A stretch of DNA of 11,869 nucleotides, taken from Comamonadaceae bacterium (lineage in GTDB: Bacteria > Pseudomonadota > Gammaproteobacteria > Burkholderiales > Burkholderiaceae_C). The DNA lies in contig CANCCF010000121.1 of assembly GCA_947374485.1 (NCBI GenBank), positions 1-11,869 on the forward strand. Direction: 5' to 3'. Shown piece after piece: positions 1 to 5,077 of the stretch. The notes beneath the pieces were generated by a model that saw only the letters and a program-made list of their open reading frames with translations, was not told where the DNA came from and ran no database searches. The position numbers and the translations under genes were made by a program. The stretch's first letter is position 1; every line of letters begins with the position of its first letter.

Positions 1-145
1 TGGGGGCCGCAGCAGAAGCAGCGGGCATGGCGGTCAGATTGGTCTGGTAAATACTCACGCCAATGACCAGTGCGATCACCAGGGCAATCAGACCAAACAC
101 CACACCCAACACCAGACCCTGGTTGTCATCGTCACTGGAAAACAT
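1..145 (-). CDS. N-terminal part of a single-pass membrane protein, possibly an OmpA-family envelope protein (partial)
   Basis: The gene reads leftward from an ATG at 145-143 and runs off the window after 48 codons. The start is supported by an AGGAG Shine-Dalgarno at 158-154, 8 nt before the ATG. The visible peptide begins MFSSDDDNQGLVLG: a short acidic N-terminus, then one long hydrophobic helix at about residues 11-33, then a linker with an Ala-rich stretch at its visible end. There is no signal-peptidase site pattern I would trust, so this looks like a membrane anchor with a short cytoplasmic tail. From memory, Burkholderiales proteins with a similar start carry a C-terminal OmpA/MotB peptidoglycan-binding domain, but that domain lies outside the window. 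The gene follows the helicase by 30 nt on the same strand and may be co-transcribed. I am sure of the start and membrane helix, not of the family. Confidence 0.6.
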   Translation of the reverse strand, partial: MFSSDDDNQGLVLGVVFGLIALVIALVIGVSIYQTNLTAMPAASAAAP

Positions 146-153
146 CGTAAGAA

Positions 154-180
154 CTCCTAAAAAAGATGGTTTTGATTATA
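154..180 (-). promoter_or_regulatory. Shine-Dalgarno and a candidate -10 box ahead of the leftward membrane-protein gene
   Basis: On the minus strand, a perfect TATAAT lies at 180-175, overlapping the helicase stop codon, and AGGAG lies at 158-154. The -10 would start a transcript with a leader of roughly 20 nt. There is no acceptable -35 hexamer 16-18 bp upstream and no TG extension, so the promoter is a guess. The ribosome binding site is solid. Confidence 0.3.
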
Positions 181-1447
181 AGGTTTGACCTGCGGCGGCC
201 CTGAGCTTGTCTTTCTTGCTGGGCCGCTTGCCCTTGACGCCGCCGTTGTTCAGCGGGTCCAGGTTGGCTGGTGGGGAAGAGGCAACAACTTCTGTACCAA
301 CGGGCAGTTCGCTTGGTTCGAACCCGGTCACCACCTCCATGGGCAGCTCCAGCCCGTGGCGCTTTTCAATCAGCCGAAAGTGGGCCTCGGTGTCGTGGCT
401 GACAAAGCTCACCGCCAGGCCGGTTTCGCCGGCGCGGCCGGTGCGGCCAATGCGGTGGGTGTATTCGGTGGCCGAGCGCGGTAGGTCGTAGTTGACCACC
501 ACCGGCAACTGGGTGATGTCCAGCCCGCGCGAGGCCATGTCGGTGGCAATCACCACCTTGAGGCGCGAGGCCTTGAAGTCCGACAGCACCTGGCTGCGCT
601 TGCCCTGGCTGAGTTCGCCGTGGAAGGGTTCGGCATAGATGCGCGCCTTGCGCAACTTGTCGGCCACGATTTCGGTGGCGTGTTTGGTGGCAACGAACAC
701 CAGCACGCGCTTCCATTTGTGCGCGGTGATCAGATGGCGCAACAGCTGCGTGCGCCGGGGCGCATCCACCAGAATCGCTCGCTGGGTGATGTCGGGCGCC
801 TCCTGCTCGGTGGCGCCAATGTCGAATTGCACCGGTTCACGCAGCATGGACTGCGCCAGGGCAGATACGGACGGCGCAAACGTGGCGGAGAAGAACAGGC
901 TTTGGCGTGCAACGGGCAGCAGAACCAGCAGGCGCTTGAGTTCGGCCTCGAAGCCCAGGTCGAGCAAGCGGTCGGCCTCGTCCAGCACCAGTATCTGTGT
1001 GGCCGAGAGGCTCAGGGCATTGTGCTGTACCAGGTCCAGCAGGCGGCCCGGCGTGGCCACCACCACGTCGGTACCGCCACGCATGGCCAGCATTTGCGGG
1101 TTGATGGAAACGCCACCAAATACCACGCTGATGCGGATTGCTTGAGGCAGCTGGTTGGCCAAGCCGCGCAGTGTCTCGCCCACCTGGATGGCCAGTTCCC
1201 GCGTGGGCACCAGCACCAGGGCACGCACCTGCCGCGGGTTGTGTGCCGCCGCGCTCGCCAGCTTGTGCAGCAGGGGCAGGCCAAAGGCCAAGGTTTTGCC
1301 GGAGCCGGTCTGGGCCCGCACGATGGCGTCATGGCCCGCCAATACGGCTGGAATGGACTGGAGCTGAACGTTGGTGGGGGTGTGGAGGGCCTGGCGCTCA
1401 AGGGCGCGCAGCAGTGCGGGCGACAGGCCCAGCGAAGAAAATTGCAT
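176..1447 (-). CDS. rhlE: RhlE-type DEAD-box ATP-dependent RNA helicase
   Basis: A 423-residue cytoplasmic RNA helicase that would unwind or remodel RNA, typically in ribosome assembly or RNA turnover. All core motifs are present: an N-terminal Q-motif region (about residues 3-30), motif I AQTGSGKT (45-52), Ia PTRELA (81-86), GG (111-112), TPGR (132-135), DEAD (156-159), SAT (187-189), ATDMASRGLD (301-310) and HRIGRTGR (331-338). The stretch VVFGGVSINPQM (108-119) followed by VATPGRLLDL matches E. coli RhlE as I recall it, which favours RhlE over DbpA, SrmB or CsdA. The C-terminal tail is short, about 40 residues, with a Lys-rich patch around 405-415. The ATG at 1447 is the family's usual start. 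There is no Shine-Dalgarno before it. Instead the 8-nt gap to the upstream peptidase gene is half of a hairpin, which suggests translational coupling. Paralogues elsewhere in the genome are likely, so the exact symbol is less sure than the family. Confidence 0.93.
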   Translation of the reverse strand: MQFSSLGLSPALLRALERQALHTPTNVQLQSIPAVLAGHDAIVRAQTGSGKTLAFGLPLLHKLASAAAHNPRQVRALVLVPTRELAIQVGETLRGLANQLPQAIRISVVFGGVSINPQMLAMRGGTDVVVATPGRLLDLVQHNALSLSATQILVLDEADRLLDLGFEAELKRLLVLLPVARQSLFFSATFAPSVSALAQSMLREPVQFDIGATEQEAPDITQRAILVDAPRRTQLLRHLITAHKWKRVLVFVATKHATEIVADKLRKARIYAEPFHGELSQGKRSQVLSDFKASRLKVVIATDMASRGLDITQLPVVVNYDLPRSATEYTHRIGRTGRAGETGLAVSFVSHDTEAHFRLIEKRHGLELPMEVVTGFEPSELPVGTEVVASSPPANLDPLNNGGVKGKRPSKKDKLRAAAGQTL

Positions 1448-1465
1448 GCAGCAGTTTACTGCTGC
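1448..1465 (-). other. Perfect 7-bp hairpin at the peptidase stop / helicase start junction
   Basis: GCAGCAG (1448-1454), TTTA loop (1455-1458) and CTGCTGC (1459-1465) form a perfect inverted repeat. In the leftward mRNA it is made of the last Gln codons of the peptidase gene, its TAA stop and the 8-nt spacer, and it ends directly against the helicase ATG at 1447. It occupies the place where a Shine-Dalgarno would be. There is no U-run, so it is not a terminator. The pairing is seen in the sequence; any role in coupling is inferred. Confidence 0.5.
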
Positions 1466-2022
1466 TGGGGCAAGGCGGCGCTGGCCTCTACCGGCACCCT
1501 GCGCGCTCCGTCAAAGCGTTTGGCCCAATACGAGGTGCCCAGGTCTTCGACGCGCACTTCTCCACCGGGCTTGGGTGCATGAATGAACTTGCCATTGCCC
1601 ACATAAATGCCTACATGGCTAAAGGCGCGGCGCATGGTGTTGAAGAAGACCAAATCACCCGGCTTGAGCTCGGTTTTGTCGATTTTTTCAGTGGCGGCGG
1701 CCTGCTCGGCGGCCCGGCGCGGCAACAGCAGGCCCGCCGTTTGCTCATAAATAGCGCGCACAAAACCGCTGCAATCAAACCCGGTTTCGGCAGTGCTGCC
1801 GCCACGGCGGTAGGGCACACCCAAAAAGCCCAACGCACCGACCACCAGTGCCGAGGCTTTGGCTTCCACCCGGGTGCTGACGTCGCCAATGCGGCCCAGC
1901 AGACTGCCTTCACCGTCAGACTGGGTACGACTTGCTTCGTCGCTTGAATCCGAAGGCGCGGCCAGAAGTGCCGTCGCAAAAAACAGGGAACAAAGAAAAA
2001 CCACCAGTGTCGAAAAACGCAT
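1456..2022 (-). CDS. Secreted NlpC/P60-family peptidoglycan endopeptidase
   Basis: A 188-residue exported cysteine peptidase expected to cleave stem peptides of peptidoglycan in the periplasm, like E. coli MepS. Residues 1-22 are a signal peptide: Met-Arg, then a hydrophobic core and an Ala-rich end. The Cys at 11 is not in a lipobox, so a lipoprotein is unlikely. The NlpC/P60 domain covers about 55-175, with Cys84 in FDCSGFV, His136 in SHVGIYVG and His148 in KFIHAP as the likely catalytic residues. PGDLVFF (121-127) is also typical of the family. The frame is open upstream to 2172, but I place the start at the ATG 2022-2020 because the signal peptide begins there and the extra 50 residues do not look like protein. 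There is no clear Shine-Dalgarno; a leaderless transcript is possible. It is the first gene of a leftward set with the helicase 8 nt downstream. Confidence 0.9.
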   Translation of the reverse strand: MRFSTLVVFLCSLFFATALLAAPSDSSDEASRTQSDGEGSLLGRIGDVSTRVEAKASALVVGALGFLGVPYRRGGSTAETGFDCSGFVRAIYEQTAGLLLPRRAAEQAAATEKIDKTELKPGDLVFFNTMRRAFSHVGIYVGNGKFIHAPKPGGEVRVEDLGTSYWAKRFDGARRVPVEASAALPQQQ

Positions 2023-2108
2023 GGCTGGAGCATACCGTGGCGGGGTATCGCAAGTCAAACCGGATAACACATGAATAAAATATCGTAACTCTTTGACATA
2101 TATGGATA

Positions 2109-2138
2109 TTTTTACAAAACCATGGTGCGGGATGTAAA
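2109..2138 (-). promoter_or_regulatory. Candidate promoter for the leftward peptidase-helicase set
   Basis: On the minus strand, TTTACA (2138-2133) is followed after 18 bp by TAAAAA (2114-2109). This is a moderate sigma-70-like pair that would give a leader of about 80 nt to the ATG at 2022. A competing pair, TTGACT (2058-2053), 18 bp, TATGCT (2034-2029), would place the transcript start on or next to the ATG itself. Neither is close to consensus at both boxes. Confidence 0.25.
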
Positions 2139-2178
2139 GATGTAACCGGTCGTTCCAAGGCCCATTGGCCAAGGCTGG

Positions 2179-2196
2179 TTATGCTCGCAAGCATAA
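2179..2196 (+). other. Perfect 7-bp inverted repeat just ahead of the ribosome binding site
   Basis: TTATGCT (2179-2185), CGCA (2186-2189) and AGCATAA (2190-2196) are perfectly complementary. The repeat ends 3 nt before the AAGGA Shine-Dalgarno (2200-2204) of the following gene. It could be an RNA hairpin in the leader or a DNA operator for a dimeric regulator. The sequence alone does not decide which. Confidence 0.4.
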
Positions 2197-2215
2197 AAGA
2201 AGGAAAGTCCACACC

Positions 2216-2827
2216 ATGCTGCTAGAACTTGAAGCCTCCCAACTGGTACTCATTGATTACCAAATCCGCCTGATGCCCGCCCTGTTGGAGTCCGACGCCG
2301 TGCTGCAGAACGCCGTGCGACTGGCCAACATGGCGGCTTCCCTGGCCGTACCGAGTTTCTACACCGAGCAAAACCCGTCCAAACTGGGCGAAACCGTGCC
2401 TGCCTTGCTGGAAGCCCTGAAGGCCGCAAGGGCCCGGCCTCTGTCCAAGATGCAGTTCAGCGCGGTGGAGGAGGGTCTGGGCGACATGCTGCGTCCGCCC
2501 CCCAAGCCGGTGCAGGGCAATGCCCGCAGCCTGCCCAAGCACCTGCAGAAGTCTTCTGCCGGAGAAGAGCGCGACACCATCGTGCTGGCCGGTTGCGAGG
2601 CCCATGTCTGCCTGTTGCAAACCGCCCTGGATTTGCTCGAAGACGAGTTTGATGTGTGGGTGGTGACCGATGCCTGTAGTTCCCGCAGCGAGCGCAACCG
2701 CGATGCTGCCTTTGACCGCCTGGCCGGCGCCGGTGTGGAACTGGTAACCACCGAGATGGTGGCCTTTGAGTGGCTGCGCAGTGCCGAGCATCCAGCCTTC
2801 AAGCAGGTGCAGGGCTTTATCAAGTAG
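2216..2827 (+). CDS. Isochorismatase-family cysteine hydrolase, substrate unknown
   Basis: A 203-residue cytoplasmic protein of the cysteine hydrolase superfamily that includes isochorismatase, nicotinamidase and YcaC. The expected triad is visible: Asp14 in VLIDYQ, Lys78 in LSKMQFSA and Cys132 in GCEAHVC. After the Cys come the family's QTALDLL helix and the VVTDACSSR strand-loop (149-157). The GxEAHVCxxQTALDL wording resembles the YcaC/ISOC1-like subgroup rather than true isochorismatases or nicotinamidases, so no reaction should be assigned. The frame is open from 2165, but the start at 2216 is preferred: AAGGA at 2200-2204 lies 11 nt before it, and homologues begin at the strand leading to Asp14. 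It stands alone, transcribed divergently from the peptidase gene and followed by a 162-bp gap before prpE. It is not obviously linked in function to either neighbour. Confidence 0.88.
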   Translation: MLLELEASQLVLIDYQIRLMPALLESDAVLQNAVRLANMAASLAVPSFYTEQNPSKLGETVPALLEALKAARARPLSKMQFSAVEEGLGDMLRPPPKPVQGNARSLPKHLQKSSAGEERDTIVLAGCEAHVCLLQTALDLLEDEFDVWVVTDACSSRSERNRDAAFDRLAGAGVELVTTEMVAFEWLRSAEHPAFKQVQGFIK

Positions 2828-2989
2828 GGCGGCAAGTGTCGGAGGGTGCTCCCGGGCGAACACCTGTGGGCACTGCGGCGTACGGTCAGGTGGACGTCCA
2901 TGAGCAAAGTCAGCTTGTTGCAAGTTGCTTGCTCATAATTATGAATTCAGTTTCAGCCCCACCCACAACAAGGTTCCGGAGACCCGCCC
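2828..2989 (+). promoter_or_regulatory. Intergenic region with candidate promoter and operator elements for prpE
   Basis: There is no convincing terminator for the preceding gene: a bulged stem at 2846-2873 lacks a U-run. Nearer prpE, TGGACGTCCA at 2891-2900 is a perfect 10-bp palindrome. GCAAG (2920-2924) and CTTGC (2928-2932) form an inverted repeat directly before a CATAAT -10-like hexamer (2934-2939). No good -35 is spaced correctly, which would fit an activated promoter. The prpE Shine-Dalgarno GGAG is at 2978-2981, 8 nt before its ATG. The symmetrical elements are seen; their use is inferred. Confidence 0.3.
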
Positions 2990-4885
2990 ATGACTTCTTA
3001 CGCAGACTTTCATCGCCGTTCCATTGAAGACCGCGACGGTTTCTGGACCGAACAGGCCCAGCTGATTGACTGGCAAACCCCCTTCACCCAGGTTTGCGAT
3101 TACAGCAAGCCCCCGTTTGCCGACTGGTTTGCCGGTGGCAAGACCAATCTGTGCCACAACGCGGTGGACCGTCACTTGGCCACCCGGCCGGACCAGAATG
3201 CGCTGATTTTTGTCTCGACCGAGACGGACATCGAGAAGACCTACAACTTTCGCGAACTGCATGCCGAGGTGCAGCGCATGGCCGCCATCCTCAAGGACTT
3301 GGGCGTGGTCAAGGGCGATCGCGTGCTGATTTACATGCCCATGGTGGCCGAGGCCTGCTTTGCCATGCTGGCCTGCGCCCGCATTGGTGCTATCCATTCG
3401 GTGGTGTTTGGCGGCTTTGCCAGCCACAGCCTGGCCAGCCGGATTGAGGACGCCAAGCCCACGGCCATCATCAGCTCGGATGCGGGTATGCGCGGCGGCA
3501 AGGTCGTGCCTTATAAACATTTGCTGGACGAGGCGATTTCGCTGTCTGCCCACAAGCCCGCCAAAGTGCTGATGGTGGACCGGGGCCTCTCCGACTTCCC
3601 CAAGGTCGCCGGTCGCGACACCGACTACGCCACGCTGCGCGCCCAGCACATGGACACCGTGGTGCCCTGCGAATGGGTCGACTCCAACCACCCCAGCTAC
3701 ATCCTCTACACCAGCGGCACCACCGGCAAGCCCAAGGGTGTGCAGCGCGACACCGCCGGCTACGCCGTGGCGCTGGCCGCGAGCATGCAGCACATCTACA
3801 TGGCCAAGCCCGGTGAAACGTACTTTTCCACCTCCGACATCGGCTGGGTGGTGGGCCACAGCTACATCATCTACGGCCCGCTGATTGCCGGCATGGCCAC
3901 CATCATGTACGAGGGCCTGCCAATCCGCCCCGACGCTGGCATCTGGTGGAAGCTGGTGGAAAAGTACCAGGTGAGTGTGATGTTCAGCGCCCCCACGGCC
4001 GCGCGCGTGCTGCGCAAGCAGGATGAGTCGTACCTCTCCAAGTACGACCTCTCCAGCCTCAAGGCCCTGTTCCTGGCCGGTGAGCCGCTGGATGAGCCTA
4101 CTGCCAGCTGGATCTCGGGCGCCATCAACAAGCCCATCATCGACAACTACTGGCAGACCGAAACCGGCTGGCCCATCATGGCCATCTGCAACGGCATCGA
4201 GCCAGCACCCACCAAGTTCGGCTCGCCCGGCAAGGCGGTGTATGGCTATGACGTGCGCCTGATCGACGAGACCACCGGCGAAGAAATCCACGAGGCCAAC
4301 AAAAAAGGCGTGATTGCCGTGGAAGGCCCGCTGCCGCCCGGCTGCCTGCAAACCATCTGGGGCGATGACGAGCGCTTTGTCAAAACATATTGGTCCAGCA
4401 TCCACAAGCGCGTGATGTACAGCACCTTTGACTGGGGTGTGAAGGACGAAGACGGCTACTTCTTCATCCTGGGCCGCACCGACGACGTGATCAACGTGGC
4501 AGGCCACCGCCTGGGCACGCGTGAAATTGAAGAGAGCATCAGCAGCCACGCCAACGTGGCCGAGGTGGCTGTGGTCGGCGTGGCTGACCAGCTCAAAGGC
4601 CAGGTGGCCGTGGCCTTTGTGGTGCTCAAAGACTCCAGCGTGGCAGCGAGCGAGGCCGATGCCAAGAAAGTGGAGGCCGCCATCATGAAGGTGGTGGACG
4701 ACCAGCTCGGCGCCGTGGCCCGGCCCGCACGCGTACGTTTTGTGCACGTGTTGCCCAAGACACGCAGTGGCAAACTCTTGCGCCGCGCCATCCAGGCGGT
4801 GTGCGAAGGGCGCGACCCTGGCGACCTGACCACCATGGAAGATCCGGGTGCTTTGCAGCAGATCAAGGACGCAGTAGTCAGCTAG
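2990..4885 (+). CDS. prpE: Propionyl-CoA synthetase (propionate--CoA ligase)
   Basis: A 631-residue acyl-adenylate-forming enzyme that activates propionate to propionyl-CoA with ATP and CoA, via propionyl-AMP, in the cytoplasm. Its length matches E. coli PrpE (about 628), and long stretches read like PrpE rather than acetyl-CoA synthetase: the N-terminal FHRRSI, PPFADWF and TNLCHNAVDR, and the C-terminal CEGRDPGDLTT. Motifs include the ATP-binding loop YTSGTTGKPKG (240-250), DNYWQTETGW (385-394), GRTDDVI (495-501) and the catalytic Lys595 in PKTRSGK (589-595). That lysine is known to be acylated and reversed by CobB-type deacylases in Salmonella PrpE. GGAG lies 8 nt before the ATG. No prpB, prpC, prpD or acnD lies beside it, so propionyl-CoA use is encoded elsewhere. 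The following sucA lies 192 bp downstream on the same strand. Acetate could be a secondary substrate. Confidence 0.92.
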   Translation: MTSYADFHRRSIEDRDGFWTEQAQLIDWQTPFTQVCDYSKPPFADWFAGGKTNLCHNAVDRHLATRPDQNALIFVSTETDIEKTYNFRELHAEVQRMAAILKDLGVVKGDRVLIYMPMVAEACFAMLACARIGAIHSVVFGGFASHSLASRIEDAKPTAIISSDAGMRGGKVVPYKHLLDEAISLSAHKPAKVLMVDRGLSDFPKVAGRDTDYATLRAQHMDTVVPCEWVDSNHPSYILYTSGTTGKPKGVQRDTAGYAVALAASMQHIYMAKPGETYFSTSDIGWVVGHSYIIYGPLIAGMATIMYEGLPIRPDAGIWWKLVEKYQVSVMFSAPTAARVLRKQDESYLSKYDLSSLKALFLAGEPLDEPTASWISGAINKPIIDNYWQTETGWPIMAICNGIEPAPTKFGSPGKAVYGYDVRLIDETTGEEIHEANKKGVIAVEGPLPPGCLQTIWGDDERFVKTYWSSIHKRVMYSTFDWGVKDEDGYFFILGRTDDVINVAGHRLGTREIEESISSHANVAEVAVVGVADQLKGQVAVAFVVLKDSSVAASEADAKKVEAAIMKVVDDQLGAVARPARVRFVHVLPKTRSGKLLRRAIQAVCEGRDPGDLTTMEDPGALQQIKDAVVS

Positions 4886-5077
4886 CCGTCAGACGTTTGA
4901 CAATAACTGGATTAGCGCCAATGCCCTCGAAAATCAGTGGCACAATCCAGTCCGCAACGAAGGTCCTTCCCATGCCACAGTCGCATCCGCCAACCGGTTC
5001 AGCCGTGCCGCGGAAGGTTAATCAATCCAGCTTTAACCAGCTAATGTTCCCTCAAGGGGAACGGAGGTCAGCGCTTT
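4886..5077 (+). promoter_or_regulatory. Leader and probable promoter region of the sucA-odhB-lpdA-zapE operon
   Basis: The gap of 192 bp is long for this compact window and probably holds the operon promoter. A perfect TTGACA occurs at 4897-4902, but no TATAAT-like hexamer follows at 16-18 bp, so it is at best half a promoter. CACAAT at 4941-4946 is another weak -10. CAATCCAG occurs twice, at 4943-4950 and 5023-5030, exactly 80 bp apart. CCAGCT occurs twice, at 5027-5032 and 5037-5042, exactly 10 bp apart. No terminator for prpE is visible, so read-through from prpE is possible. Confidence 0.35.
5046..5062 (+). other. Hairpin directly against the sucA Shine-Dalgarno
   Basis: GTTCCC (5046-5051) pairs with GGGAAC (5057-5062) around a TCAAG loop, with a possible further U-G pair at its base. 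The stem ends exactly where the GGAGG ribosome binding site (5063-5067) begins, 10 nt before the sucA ATG. It leaves the site unpaired. It may stabilise the 5' end or position the ribosome; a regulatory role is speculation. Confidence 0.45.

Larger units (their letters stand above)
2023..2215. promoter_or_regulatory. Divergent intergenic region between the peptidase and the isochorismatase-family gene
   Basis: This 193-bp stretch is clearly more AT-rich than its flanks (notably 2071-2120), as expected for back-to-back promoters. On the plus strand there is a perfect TTGACA at 2093-2098, but no good -10 at 16-18 bp. Short symmetrical elements include CATATATG (2097-2104), ACCATGGT (2119-2126) and TTGGCCAA (2165-2172). 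A tandem near-repeat, GATGTAAA then GATGTAAC, sits at 2131-2146. No coding capacity is evident. The region must hold both promoters, but their exact positions are uncertain. Confidence 0.55.

Noticed and set aside
620..1582. A 320-codon plus-strand frame opposite the helicase gene
   Set aside because: It is antisense to a helicase with all motifs intact, has Gln/His-rich low-quality content and no ribosome binding site.
2023..2172. N-terminal extension of the peptidase to 2172
   Set aside because: It would bury the signal peptide 50 residues inside the protein, and the region is AT-rich and promoter-like.
2828..2880. Rho-independent terminator after the isochorismatase-family gene
   Set aside because: The only stem (2846-2849 plus 2851-2852 with 2868-2873) is bulged and has no T-run after it.
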